Positions 21,971 through 34,900 of a DNA stretch of 64,000 bases are shown piece by piece. Every line of letters begins with the position of its first letter. Positions within the stretch are counted from its first letter, which is position 1. The DNA comes from Chlamydomonas reinhardtii (taxonomy: Eukaryota; Chlorophyta; Chlorophyceae; Chlamydomonadales; Chlamydomonadaceae): NCBI RefSeq assembly GCF_000002595.2, contig NC_057020.1, positions 2,773,452-2,837,451 of the forward strand. Reading direction: 5' to 3'. The notes beneath the pieces are model-generated. The model was not told the DNA's origin, did not search any database, and saw only the letters and a program-made list of their open reading frames with translations. Position numbers and translations under genes: made by a program.

Positions 21971-22671
21971 TACTTGTGGAGGCCGGGAATGAACGAGTTA
22001 TGTCGCCGTTTGGAAGGGCCTTGGGGCAGCTGAACGGTAGGCAGGAGATAAGATGTAAACTTGAGGAGGCCCGCACAGCCTTGAAAGAGGAGCATGCAGT
22101 AACGCTGAGCTGCCGAACGGATGCCGACGGGGGTACGAATGCTGACGGAGGTAGAGCGCAGGCTGAGCGGGTGGTATCTGGCTGGGCCTGTGCACGCCTG
22201 TGCAGGCCTGTGCAGGCCTTAGAGTTCAGGCAGGTCGAGCTTTGCAGGATGATTGCAGTGTGGATTGTGTGCAACACTGCATGTTGGATTCCCCTGTCGG
22301 GCTCACTTGCGCTCTGACAATCTTCGAGAAGCCATGCCCAGCACCAACCGACCGCGACCCTATCCCAAAATAGCGGCATGGGCTTCGTGGCACAGCGGTG
22401 TCCGCACGACATATCATGGGCCTGTGAATGACGTGCTCAGGCTACCCCAGTGCATTTTGGCTTCGGTCTCGAACTGGAATGGGCATGGGGGAGCGCAGCA
22501 CGAGGTGGGATCGGCGTTGGGGAGCGCAGCACGAGGACTGTGCACCTGTGACTGTGTCGCTGGCTATTGAGCTTCATTCTTTGCATACATGTTTGCGTGT
22601 ACCCAAGCCCGATGTTATAGCTCAAAGTTGTGATCCCTGACGCGACCTAAATCTTTGAATTTCCCCCAGAA
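21971..22671. other. Spacer: phosphatase 3' UTR and RPA1 promoter
   Basis: TGTAA at 22054-22058 lies 84 nt after the phosphatase stop and is the likely poly(A) signal. The remaining roughly 600 bp show no gene. A polypyrimidine stretch ending in CAG sits immediately before the RPA1 start codon (about 22660-22669) and could be the acceptor of a 5' UTR intron. Confidence 0.5.
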
Positions 22672-25600
22672 ATGAACCCGCCGCTCTCAACGGGGGCGCT
22701 GCTGCATGTTGCAGCGACGTCTTCTGGGCCGGATGCTAAGGTCCCCATTACTGGCGTGTTCCAAGTGCTAGGTAAGGGGCTGGGCGTCTCGCTTCTGTTT
22801 CGCGCGCTCGCGTTTCACTGAGGCTCCCGCACCCGCTGCTATATCGCAGATATCAAGCAAATACAGTCAAAGGATAACGCGGCGAATGCCAAACCGCGCC
22901 ACAAGGCGCGTATGAGCGATGGCCAGTACACGCTCATTTGTATGCTCAGCTCCCAGGTCGGCGACCTCGTCCTGTCGGGCGCCCTGGTGCAAGGCGCTAT
23001 CGTGCAAATTACGGACTTCATCATCAACCAGGTTAACGACCGGAAGTAAGTCCTTACTCCAGATGCAGGGCAGGGCTGTTCCCGGGCTCCACACCATTTT
23101 TTGGATGCATCGGCGCCGGAAAAAGGGGGAGGGGGACGTGGTTGAGGAGGCCGAGCTGTCGGCGGTAACAGGCGAGGATTGGGAGGGCGGTCCCCACATG
23201 ACGGGTCCACGTTTCACACGCGGCACCCTCTGCCCCACGCGTGGCCGCCGGCACAGCAGCTGGCAGCCGCAAGCCCTTACAATCTTACTCAATCCGCATG
23301 CAGGATGTTCATTGCCTTCAACTGCTCGGTGCTTGAGCAGTATGGCACCTACCAGGCGCCCATCATGGTGCCGCCCCACACGGAGCTGGTGGACGCCCAG
23401 AAAGCGGCGGAGGAAGGCAACCACGGCAACCAGCAGCAGCCGCCCGGCGGCTTCGGCGGGAACGCTGGCGGCTATGGCGGGCCGCCGCCTCCCGTCAACA
23501 ACGGGAACGGCATGTATGGCGGCCCGCCGCCTCAGGCCAGCGCCAGTGGGTACGTGCCGCCCGGGGCCGCCGGCGGCATGTACGGCGGGCCCCCGCCGCC
23601 CATGAACAACGCCGGCCCTTACGGCGGCCCGCCGCCGCCTCAGGGTGGCGGCATGTACGGCGCCCCGCCGCCGGTGAAGCCGGACCAGCAGCAGGGTGGC
23701 GGCGCTGGCGGCATGTACGGAGGCCCGCCGCCGGGCCAGAACAACCCCTACGGCGCCCCGCCGCCCCAGCAGCAGGGCTACAACCCCTACGCGCCCAACG
23801 GCGGTGCGCCCGGTGGCGGCGGCCGCCCGCCCGCCAACTACCAGGCGAACGGCGCCATCGCGCGCGACGACGCGCCGCCGCGCTTCATCCCCATCTCCGC
23901 GCTGAACCCCTACACGGCGCGCTGGGCCATCCGCGCGCGCGTGACCAGCAAGGGCGAGCTGCGGCGCTGGACCAACGTGCGCGGCGAGGGCAAGGTGTTC
24001 TCGTTCGACCTGCTGGATAAGGATGGCGGCGAGATCCGCGCCACGGCGTTCGGTGCGGAGGCGGACAAGTTCTTCGAGGTCGTGGAGGTGCGTGGGCGGG
24101 CACCCTTGCAGCGACGCAGCTGTTGAGGGCACACATGGATGTAGCATGCGCAAGGAGCGGCGTGCAGGACAGGGCTGAGCATATTGGTGCTGAGGCGCGT
24201 GCGTGTCTGCCCATTGCGTCCACGCAGGCCGGAGCCATCTACCAGATCAGCAAGGCGAGCCTGACCAACAAGCGGCCGGTGAGTTTCCGTGCAGACGCGG
24301 CGCCCCGTGCATGCGTCTGAAAGGCATCACATAGCCACCTCGGCGCCCAGCTGCTGCTCCCCATGCTGACGCATTTGTCCTCTGTAACGCTTGCCGCGCG
24401 CACAGCAATTCAACCACACCAACCACCAGTACGAGATCAAGCTGGACCGCAACTCCATGGTGGAGCGCGTGGCGGAGGACCCGGAGACATCGCAGATCCC
24501 CACCATCAGCTATAACGTGTGTTTGGGAGCAGGGCCCGACCGGGGGTACGAAGCAAAGTCATTGCGGGGAGCAGGTCAACTATGTGGTAGCGGGGGCGGA
24601 GCCAGTTGTTGTCAGCTGGCAGCATGGTTGAATGCTTGAGTGCGCTGACTTCTCGTGCTGCCCACGTGTGCGCAGTTCCGGCGCATCACGGATCTGGAGA
24701 CCGCGGAGGCGGGCACGGTGGTGGACATTATCGGCGTGGTGGAGACCTGCGAGCCGTGGCAGGTGGGCCGGCGGGTGGGCGGAGAGGCGGGCTCGGCCTT
24801 GGCCGCGACGGGCAGACGGCCAACGGGTGGCGGACGGGGCACGATTGCTCGAGGAGTCTATGCGCACGCCGGGAGGGGGGGGGAGGAAGTGAAAGCGGCC
24901 AGTGCGTGGGCACGTGGCGGCCTTGTCGTTACAATGTTGGTGCTTGCGTCGGCCTGCAGACCATCACGCGGCGCACGGGCGAGGAGACTCAGAAGCGCAG
25001 CATGGTGGTGCGCGACGACAGCGGCCGCTCTATTGAGGTGACGCTCTGGGGCGCGCTGGTCAACAACCCCGGCGACCAGATCGAGCAGGTGCGTTTGGTG
25101 TGTTTTTGACTGGGGCGAGCGCTGAATTAGGGGCCTACTAAGTTCGCCAGTTAGTTGTTCGGCTGCGGGATTGCGATGTCAGAGCAGCCTGCGGTACGGT
25201 GTCGCTTGTTCAGTTGTTTGTATCCGGTATCCCATTGCAAGCGTTGCGCATCCTGCTTACAGCACCACACCAATTTGCATGCCGCGTAGATGGTGCGTGG
25301 CGGCGGCCGGCCCGTTCTGGCGGCCAAGGCGCTGCGTGTGGGCGACTACAACGGCAAGACGCTGTCCACCGTGGGCGCCAGCGCCCTCCGCCTGGACCCC
25401 ATGGACCTGCCCGCGGCGCAGCGCGTGCGCGGCTGGTGAGGCGCCGCAGCGGAGGCGGGGCTTGCAGGGGCAAGGGGTGGGCGCGTGCTTGCGCCGCGAG
25501 CCGGTACACGGTGCTGGAGAGGGAGCAGGGAGTAGTTGTGGATGGGTTAGGCGGGTCAGTGGGATGGTTGGCTAAGGCGATCCAGCAAGCCTCTACGGGT

Positions 25601-27876
25601 CGTCCTGACTCTCCCGGGCTCGTGCGCTGCAGGTACAACGGCGGCGGCAAGGCGCAGGCCGTCAACTCCCTCAGTGCCGCGGGCGGTGGCGGCGGCGGCG
25701 GCCGCACCGACCGGCGCACGGTGCTGTCGGCCATCAAGGTGGGGCCGGCACCGTGTGCAGAAACGCGTGCAAGGTGCCCCGGGCGCCTGCCTTCCTTTGC
25801 AGCTTGGTTGCCGGCTGTTGTTGCTCTCGTCGGTGCGCAGTGGCTTGGCTGACGTACTCTCTTCTGGCGTTTTTGTCCTTGCTGCGATCAGGATGAGAAC
25901 CTGGGCCGCTCCGGCAAGGCGGACTGGGTCAACGTGTCGGCGGTGCTGGACATGATCAAGGTTAGAGCGGGGAAGAGCAGGGGAGTGTGTGTGTGTGTGT
26001 GTGTATGTTCCGTGGGGCATATTGTAAGTTTAGTAGTCGACAAAGCCCCTGTACACCCTCCCCTTTTCCTCTACTTGCAGACCGACAACCAGGGCGGCGC
26101 CTCCGCGGTCGTGTACCCGTCCTGCCCGCACGACTTCAACGGCAGGTCAGTGCACATGGCGTGCTTGGCCGGCAGCCTGACCGGCAGCACGTGTTGCACC
26201 TGACTCCATGTCGTCACCTGATGATGGCACGCCCACTTGAGCATGCATGCATGATGCACCCTCCTGGCCGGCCGCGCCCTGATCCCACAGGCCCTGCCAG
26301 AAGAAGATGATGGACGTGGGCGGCGGCAACTGGAACTGCGACCGCTGCCAGTTCTCCACGGAGAACCCCGCCTGGCGCTACCTGGTAGGGCCCCGGGCCG
26401 AGCGTGGGCTGGGCTGAGCCGGGCCGGGCCGCCTGGCGCCACGTCCGCGCGACTGGCACCTGTGGGCGGAGCTGCAGCGGCTAAGGCGATTGGTGGTGGC
26501 TAAATTGAAAGCGACAGTGCATTATAACCCATGTGAGATAGTTCCCGATATCAACATTGAGACATCAGCACTGTCCGTTTGTGTCATTCCTCCCAGGTGT
26601 CTCTGTCCGCCTGCGACCACACCGCCAAGCAGTCCCTGACCGCGTTCGGCGACGCGGGCGACGCCATCTTCGGCCGCTCCGCCACCGAGGTCCGGAACAT
26701 GGAGGTCGACAGGCCGCAGGTGAGAGCTGGCAGGGGGCAATTAAGGGGGGGGCGCGGGTGCTCACGGCTGATCGTCGAGCGCACTGGAAGCGGCATTCAT
26801 GCAACTGGCCAGGACTAGCCATGGTCGGTGTTCGCCTGCACCATCAGCCCCTGGGCTCTGTGTTTTACTGCTTGACTGACGCGCTGTTCCTGCCCGTGTG
26901 CAGGAGTTTGACCGGCTGGCGGAGAGCATCCGCTTCACGCCCTTCTTCTTCCGCCTCAAGGTGGGCCGCGTCAGTCATGGTCTTGCAGAATTCATGAGCC
27001 CATACGTTTCCAACGCACAGGAATAGCGCTGTCCCTTTCGCTGCCAACGATCGCAACCGCGCTGAGCCCTGAGCATGTGCTCTGCCCCGCCTCTTGCCGC
27101 GTGCCGCTGCCGCGTGCTTTTTGTTTACGCGCCCGCAGGTGGCCGAGGACAACTACAACGACGAGCAGCGCATCAAGGTGTCCATCTACAAAATGGAGCG
27201 CACCACCGACTTCGTCAAGGAGTGCGGTGCCATGCTGCAGAGCATCAAGGCGCTGGAGGCCGGACAGAACCCCTTCTCCAACGCGGCGGCGGCGCAGACC
27301 GCTGGAGGCCCCGGCGGCGCGGCGGCGCCCGCCGGCGGCGCCGGACCTAGTGGCTACGGCGGCGGCGGAGCCGGGCCATCGCATTACGGCGGTGCGGCGG
27401 GCGGAGGCGGTGGCTACGGCGCGCCGCCGCCGCAATCGACGAACCCGTACGCGGCGCCGTCGACGAACCCCTATGGTGCGCCGCCGTCTGCGGGCGGCGG
27501 GCGGGGACCCAACACGCCGCCGCCGGCTGGAAACGGCTACGGCGCCCCTCCTCAGGGCGGAGCAGCGGGCGGCTACAACCAGCATCAACAGGGTGGAGGC
27601 GGCTACAACCAGCAAGGGGGCGGCTATAACCAGCATCAACAGGGCGGAGGCGGCTACGGCGGGCCGCCGCAGCAGCCGGGCGGTGGTGGCTACAACCAGC
27701 AAGGGGGTGGCGGCTACGGCGGCTACCAGGGAGGTGGCGGCGGTGGCGGGTGGAACGGCGGCCCGCCGCAGCAGCAACAAGGCGGCGGCGGCGGGGGCAT
27801 GTACGGCGGCCCGCCGCCGCAGCAGCAACAGCAGCAGCAACAGGCACACGCGGTGCCGCCCAATGCGTTCTGGTAG
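22672..27876 (+). CDS. RPA1: Replication protein A 70-kDa subunit with two extra low-complexity domains
   Basis: Fifteen exons: 22672-22771, 22850-23045, 23304-24087, 24228-24278, 24406-24516, 24676-24762, 24960-25088, 25290-25435, 25633-25738, 25892-25960, 26081-26145, 26291-26384, 26597-26719, 26904-26960 and 27139-27876; 951 residues against about 600-650 in most species. Order: N-terminal OB fold (about 1-130), a Gly/Pro/Tyr/Gln linker (about 135-285) with repeated YGGPPPP, DBD-A from FIPISALNPYTARWAIRARV (about 292), DBD-B, then DBD-C with a four-cysteine zinc finger (YPSC, RPCQKK, WNCDRC). After QNPF (about 755) a 190-residue tail of GGGYNQQ/YGGPPPQ units runs to the stop. RPA1 is the main single-strand-DNA-binding subunit in replication and repair. 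The two added segments resemble prion-like sequences and are the odd feature. Confidence 0.93.
23410..23870 (+). repeat. In-frame YGGPPPP-type coding repeat (RPA1 linker)
   Basis: Degenerate repeats encoding GGxYGGPPPP and related units between the N-terminal OB fold and DBD-A of RPA1. The frame is kept throughout. Confidence 0.8.
27300..27870 (+). repeat. In-frame GGYNQQ/YGGPPPQ coding repeat (RPA1 C-terminal tail)
   Basis: Degenerate Gly/Tyr/Asn/Gln/Pro repeats after the last OB fold of RPA1, ending in a run of glutamines near the stop. Confidence 0.8.
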
Positions 27877-28971
27877 CCATGGCGCGACATGGGTAGGCGG
27901 GGCGGTCTGGCGGCGCTGTGGTGAGGTGCATGTGGCATGGTAGGGCAGAATGCATTAGAAGGCTGGCTCAACTAAACTGCGAGAATAACTCTATGGAGAA
28001 TAAGCGTGTGCCGGGTCACTGGCGTTAATTTGGTGGAGACAAGCTGACTGTGCGCGTCTAATGTACATGAGAACGCGCAAGGGTATGCGTGAGGAAGATT
28101 GGGAGTAGCGTCAAACGCAGCAGTGGATGTGGTGGCATGGTGTTGGTGCACATAACCGGCATCAGTACTCTTCGTGCGTGTGTGCAGCGGAGGAATTTGA
28201 GTGCAAGCGGGGCAAGGTGGCGTGGAGCTGTGGAACAAAGCGCTATTACGGTACTCTGTAAGGCCCACAGTTCCTCCGCGTCACAGTTGAGGCTGGACTC
28301 AAATGCATCCCCGGTGACTCTCCCACCAGATTGTGGACTCGCGCGTCAGCAGCAGGCATCTAGACGGAACTTCAGGCTGTCCAGGGCCAAACAAGCACTT
28401 GGCCCCAGTCAGCGGGGGGCCGACCAGTGGCTCGCTCAGGCGCTGCTTGGGCCTTGGGGTTGGCCGCGGCCCATTCAGAAGTTCAAGAGCTCAGCCGCGA
28501 GCCGGCGCAGCCACAGTGAACCCCTCCGTCTTCTATTGTCGTTCCTCTCCTTCATCTTAAGCGTAATTCATTCTACACGCGAGGGACACGGGGGTTATGC
28601 GTATCGGCCACTGTCGCCGATTGCACGCAGAGTGGGGCTCCTGCCAGCTGCAGATGGGCCTCCGCCGCAGAGAATTGAACTCGGTCCCTTACTCCCCACA
28701 TATCGCCCCGTAATAGCTGAACGCATATTGGGTTTTGTGATATTGTCATTGACAATAGCCGCGACAAAGACCTAAAGCTCAACTGCTGCCTGGCTCAGGT
28801 TTAGTCCCTCTTGAACACCTTGAGTTTACCTCTGTGTATATATCATATACAAGCCTTACGTCACAAACCATTTGCTTAGCGTTGAGCATGCGCACTGTGA
28901 CATCGAAGGAGGAGGGCCTTGCGCTCTGAGGAGCGCCTCGCGCTCTGCCGCATATCTAATAGTCTCCTAGG
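27877..28971. other. Spacer: RPA1 3' UTR and promoter of the coiled-coil gene
   Basis: TGTAA at 28257-28261 is the likely RPA1 poly(A) signal. About 28790-28860 is an AT-rich patch (TGTGTATATATCATATAC) that could belong to the promoter of the next gene. No coding sequence is recognisable. Confidence 0.5.
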
Positions 28972-31900
28972 ATGTCCGGTCGCGGTCCAGGCGGGCCATC
29001 GAAGGTCAGGCTTATGCCGTTGCCGAAATTCTTCCTGTTACTTGTTTGGGAGAGCGGGCCGTCGGGTTGTGCGCAGCCTTTTCGCACATATTCGCAACTG
29101 CACAAGGCATGTCGCACAACTTGCCTCAACGGAAGCCTTGCACACAATGAAATGTGGCGCATTATTGGGTTGGCCTTTCCAATTTCAGGCCCAGCAGGAC
29201 AAATGGAACGAACAGGCTATGCAGCTCATGAAGCGGCACGACCAGAACGGTGATGGCTTGCTGGACCCCCGGGAGATGGCCTCAGCCATCAACGAGCTCT
29301 GTGGCACGCATGGGTTCAGCGCCCGCAGCCTGAGTGAGTGTCAGATGCAGACAGGCGGCAGGGGGTAGAGCTGCAGGCCACGGGGGTTTGTGTATGCATT
29401 ATGGCGCGCTGCTGCCACACCACCTCCCGCCACACGACATTCCGTTGCCCTCTCCCTTAGCCGTCCCTTTTCCCATTCCTGACTCTCCCCTTTCCCCCGC
29501 TCCCCCCTCCACACACACCAGCTGCCTCACTGGGTCTGGACCAGAAGCTGGAGAACTCGTCCTACCGGTGGTCACCCGTGGAGTTCAGCGACATGTACCG
29601 CAGGGCCATGCTTATGGCGGACACGGGTGACCGCGGCGGCGGCGGCAGCGGCGGCGGCGGCGGCTCCGGCGCAGACCGGCTGGTGGGCCAGGCGGTGGAC
29701 GCGCTGCGAGACTGTGAGTGGGGGGGGGGCGGGTAGGGTTCTGGGGCGGGAACGCAAGGGGCTGGGCAGGATATGGGGCGTGGACCGGTGCGGAGGGAGG
29801 CAGCTTGGCGGTGCGTGGGTGCCGGCTCGTGCTATGGAGCGGTGGACCTGCGATGGCGGTGGCAAAAGAGCTGGAGGACAAATCCAAAATCTAGACACGA
29901 ATGACATAAAAGGAAAAGGGCCGCTGTGCGTTGCCGGCGGGTGAGTGACTGGGAGTGAAGCCATGCACGTGCGCGCACGCACACATTCCCACACGCGTCC
30001 TTTCTTTGCACGCACACACTTGTACACACACACAGTGGACGCCAAGACTGAGGCGAACCTGAAGCAGTGCTACAACAACTACTGCCGGCTGACAGTTGCG
30101 GGCGGCGGCAAGATGATGATGGACGGCGATCTCAAGATCAGCTCCGCGCAGTGGCACCAGCTGTGTGCTGACGTGGGGCTGGCGCAGCCCGTGGGTGAGT
30201 GCGGGGAAAGGGGTGCGCGAGGCGGTGCGCGCTGTGGGATCTGCGATGGCTGATAAGGTTTGGAGACTGCGGACCGTATCGATGGCTGCAATGACAGCTT
30301 GGGCCACAGGAGTGCGGCAAGCTGCCCCCCGGCGTGCGCACTGTGCCCATCGCCACCTCCACTTCTGCCAACGCGCTGTTACCGGCTGCTGTTTCTGCTG
30401 CTGCCGCCGCGCGCAGGCCCGGTGTCGCCCACGGACCTGGGCAACATCTTCTCCACCGCCTCCCAGCGCAGCAGCGGCCTCACGCTGAAGCAGTTCCTCA
30501 CCGCGCTGGCCATGATCTCGCCCGACCTCATCACGCTCACCAACCACATCGTGGCACAGCTGGGGCCGCAGGTGGGCGGGGACGGATGGAGCGCGGGCGG
30601 TGGATTTCCAGTTGCGTGCCTCGAATCCGCGCCGTACCGCATCCAGCTTTATGAAATATCACGCCTGCTGATGTCACTGGCTCTTTGTTTTGGAGGGCTG
30701 CGTACTGAGAACCTGGCTGCCCGTCAATCTCTGCTTCTTGTCCTGTGCAGCTGCGGCCTCGTGCAGGCGGCGATGCGCCGCAGCCCGCCTGCTTTCCGCT
30801 GCGCAACCTGGACCTGAAGTCGCAGGCGGCGCAGGCGCACTGGGGCGTGGCGCAGGGCGTCATGTCCGCAGCCAATGCGTTCATGAAGGCGGGTCAAATG
30901 GGAGGGGGTGGCGGCGGCGGCGGAGGTGGCGGCGGAGGAGGAGGAGGAGGCGGAGGCGGAGGCTTCGCGGGCGCTGTCGCGTCCGCGCTGCAGGGCGTCC
31001 CGTCAGGCGGCGGCTTTTCAAGTAAGCCCTTGGGACGCCAGTGGTACTAACGGCTTGCTTGCTTTGGCCGGAACATAACACAACTGTTCGCAGCGTTTTG
31101 CTGTGCAATCTGCAACAGACCGCTAGCCTTGTTACCGTAGCATCTGCCATTCTTGCCCATTTGTCGTCGCAGTCGAGTATGAGGAGAGCAGGCAGCAGCG
31201 CGGTGGCAGCGGCTTCGCCTCGCCCGCGCACATGCGCAACAGCACTGAGATGCTCAGCCCCATTGTGGGCGGCCCCATCACCGCCAAGCTGGGCGGCGGC
31301 GGCGTCAAGCGCTCCTCGCTCACCAGCCTGGGCGGCGGCGGTGGCGGACTCACGGCCGGCCTGAGCGGCGGACTGCGCTCCGGCAGCGCCAGCGGGCAGA
31401 AGGTGCGCGCGGCTACCCAGGGTGTGGGTGTGGATGTGGGCGTGGGTGTGGGTGTGGGTGTGGGTGTGGGTGTGGATGTGGGCGTGGGTGTGGGTGTGGG
31501 TGTGGGTGTGGGTGTGGGTGTGGGTGTGGGTGTGGGTGTGGGTGTGGGTGTGGGGTTCGTTGTCGGACGGCCTGGCCGTCACTTTTTCAGTTCAGGAAGG
31601 CAGTGCTTCGCGTGTACCGCTGTGGCACTGCCTCGGCGGCGTGTTCCTCCTTGGTGCACACGCGCACGCAAACCCGTCTGCACACAACACGTTTCCCTTT
31701 CGCTGAACACACACCACGTGCACAAACAAACACACACACACACTTCCACAAATGCACACAGAGCCTGGACCTGCCGTCCAACCAGATGGTGCTGCTGGAC
31801 CGGCTGGCGGCGGCCGAGGCGCGCATCACGCAGCTGGAGCAGCAGCAGTCGTTCACGCGCGAGATGATGCAGGCAGCCACGGCCGGCGGCGGCGCGTTCG

Positions 31901-34900
31901 GCGCGGCGGGCGGCGGCGGGCGGCCGGCGGCGGACACCGGCGGCATGCAGGCGGCGTCCGCGCCTCAGGTCATGGCGCTGGAGGCCAAGATTGTGGCACT
32001 GGAGGCGGAGGTGGGCTTGTCGTGTGTGTGTATTTGGAGTGCGCAGGTGGAGATGTGTAGCTACTTAGCTTTATGAAAGGACGCCTGGAGGCCCTGCTGG
32101 ATGATGACACAGCAACCACAGCAGCGCTTTGCATCCGGTCCACGATGGTTTACTGACAGAGCCCGCCACCCGTTTCACTCAAACTTACGCAGCTGGCGCG
32201 CGTGTCGCCGGGCGCCGACGCGCCGCGGCTGGTGGCGGAGGTGCGCGACAACCTGGACCTGCTGTCTCAGAAGGTTGAGAGCCTGACCAAGACGGTGGAG
32301 CGCATGGGTAAGAAGGTGGACAGCTGCGAGAACACCAGCAAGGCGGCGGAGGAGGGCGTGCGCGCGCTGCAGGCGCCCATCCAGGAGGCCACCAGCGGCC
32401 TGGCGTCCATCCGCCAGGTGGGTGCGGGCGGGGGGCCAGGCAGGCGTGGCGGGGCGGGGCGCGTGTGGGCAGGTGTTGCGGGGGTTTGGTGATGTGGCTG
32501 GCGCTGGTTGGGGCTAGCGCTGGCCGGCGGCGGAGGTTGTGCTGACCTGAGCATGTCGGACGCGCCAGGCCCGCACTTGCCCGAGCCACAGCATCTGCGC
32601 GCTGTGCTGTAGTGTACCATGACTGCTCGTGCACGTGTGCGTGTGCGTGTGTTGGCTGTGTGCCGGACACAGGTGACGGACAGCCTGCGGTCGGGTGTGG
32701 TGAGCAAGGAGACGGAGCTGATGACCACGCTGGTGTCGCGGCTGGGAACGGCCGAGGGCAACATCGAGGCGCTGGACGGACAGCTGCGCAAGGCCATGCG
32801 CGACGGCAAGGTGCGCGGGCCGTCGGGGCACGTGGAGCTGTGTGCGCTGCACGCGCTTCTTGAGGGTTTTCCCCTGTGCGCACATGCGTAATGTGCGCAC
32901 CTTGTCGCACGTGGTGCTATGGCGGGCCGCCCTCCTTTCTGCCGCTGTCTTCGCCCATGGCCTTGCGTATGCCCATGGCACCCCTCTGACTTCCCCCTGG
33001 TTTCCGACGTGTAGGTGAACGGCGCGCTGCCCAGCAAGGAGGCGCTGGCGGCGGCGCTGGCGGCGGGCGGCTACCAGGAGCTGCAGGCGCAGCAGGCGGC
33101 GGGTGAGGGGAGGGGCGGGGCTCGGGCGTGGGACTGCAGCCTACAGGGCGCGGGGCTTGGGCGCGGAACTGGGCGGCGGGGCCTTAGGGTGGGGAGGTGT
33201 TAAGAGATTCGAAGGGGGAGGGGTTGTAAATACCAGCCCAAACTAGGGGGCGGGAGGGGTTTATAACATTGGGAATAACTCAAGCTGTGTCCAAAGCTCA
33301 CCTGGCCGCCGTCACCACGCCGCCGGACCCCCCCCATCCACAGGCACGGCGCCGCTGGCTCCCTCCACGCCCACCTCCAACGGCCCCTCGGAGATCAAGG
33401 AGGTGCCTATGACCGCCAGCACCGGCCAGCTCAAGCCGGGGGCGGGCGGCGAGAAGAAGGGCGACGACTACTTCGTGCAGACGCTGGGTGTGGTGCAGCT
33501 GGACAGTGAGGAGGACATCAGGCTACAGGTGGGGAAGAGCCCGATAGCCGTCCACGCAGAAGACGGAGTGATAAAGGGGAGGCGGCTAAGGCGGGAGGGC
33601 GGGGCGGGGCGGGGCAGTATCAGAGAAAGGGAGCGACGGGCGACGCGCGGACGAAGTGAAACCGGTTTGATAGCTATCGGCTGTGGCCGATGCGACTGGG
33701 GTGCAGGATGGGCGGCCGACATACCCCACACGCGCCCATGCTACGGTGCCATGCTCACCGCCACCACCACTCCCTGTTCCGCGCAGATCAAGCTGCTTTG
33801 CGAGGCGATGGAGAACGTGAAGCGGCGCGTGAACCAGATCGCCGGCTCCAACCACCTGAACCCCATCGACTTCCCCACGCGCAACGAGCTGAACGAGGTG
33901 AAGAAGGTCATCATGGCGGACATATCCGACATCGACGCCAAATACGTCAAGTGAGTCGGGGTTGCTTTGGGGTTGCCAGGCATGCGGTATCACGTAAAGA
34001 GGGAGATGTGCGAGATGTGAACCGGCCGGCTGGGCTGGGTTGCGGTGTTTTTGCGTTTTGCATCTAGGCATCTGGTGTTACGTAACAGGAGGCCAGGCGT
34101 CGCTGTGTGCTGGTGAAGAGCGCATCGGCCGGCCCTGACAGGGTCGCGGCGTTTGGCGTCCTGCATGACCACACTACCTTCCCACGCTGCGCCTCACTCT
34201 TCATCCCCCACGCCGCTCACCTTCGCCACGCCAACCCACCTTGTCGACCCCACTTCCCCGCCCCAGGATGCAAAAGGAGGTGAACAATCTGGGGCTCAAG
34301 ATGCCTGCGCTGGAGAAGAAGGTGGAGAGCAGCGCGCTGGGCTCGGGCACCGAGGTGGTGAACCGCCTGGTGTCCATGGGCATGGCGCGGCTGGCAGACG
34401 TCAAGGTGCGGGCCAAGGGGCGGAGGTCGAGCGGGGCAGGGGGTGGGCACGAGTTGTGTTTGTGTTGGTAGGGGGCGTATGGATTGGTAAGCACAGGGGC
34501 AAGGGGTCAACACCGTGCGTGGTGTGTAGAGACTCCTGAATGCGCCCACGCCCACGGGCTAGCCTGCTCGCACACCCCTCACACTTCTACTCCTCCTCCC
34601 CTCCTCCCTCCTCCTCCTCCCCCCCCCCCCAATGTGCTTGCCTACAACTCCATTCTTTTAAAATCATCCATGTAACCCCCTCCTCCTGCCCCTCCTCCCC
34701 CTCCTCCCCCTCCTGCCCCTCCTCCGTCGCCTGCTCCTGCAGGACACCGAGAACTACCTGGTGGACCGCGGCGCGGGCGTCAACAAGCAGTTCGACAACC
34801 TCAAGAAGGACATGCAGGACTTCCAGGGAGACCTGCAGGTGGGCCGGCGGGGGCGGGGAGGGGGGTTATGTGCCCGAGCCCAACGAAATAGGTCTCAATA

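Noticed and set aside
28640-28700. Possible tRNA T-arm (AGTTCAATTCT on the minus strand)
   Set aside because: The flanking bases do not pair into a T-stem and no D-arm, anticodon arm or acceptor stem can be built around it.
31420-31556. Interstitial telomere
   Set aside because: Volvocine telomeres are TTTTAGGG; this array is GGGTGT.
31422-31706. Open frames of repeated VWVWVW or THTHTH residues at the GGGTGT and GT tracts (also 50224-50760)
   Set aside because: They are translations of simple repeats inside introns of well-supported genes, with no start context, conservation or splicing.
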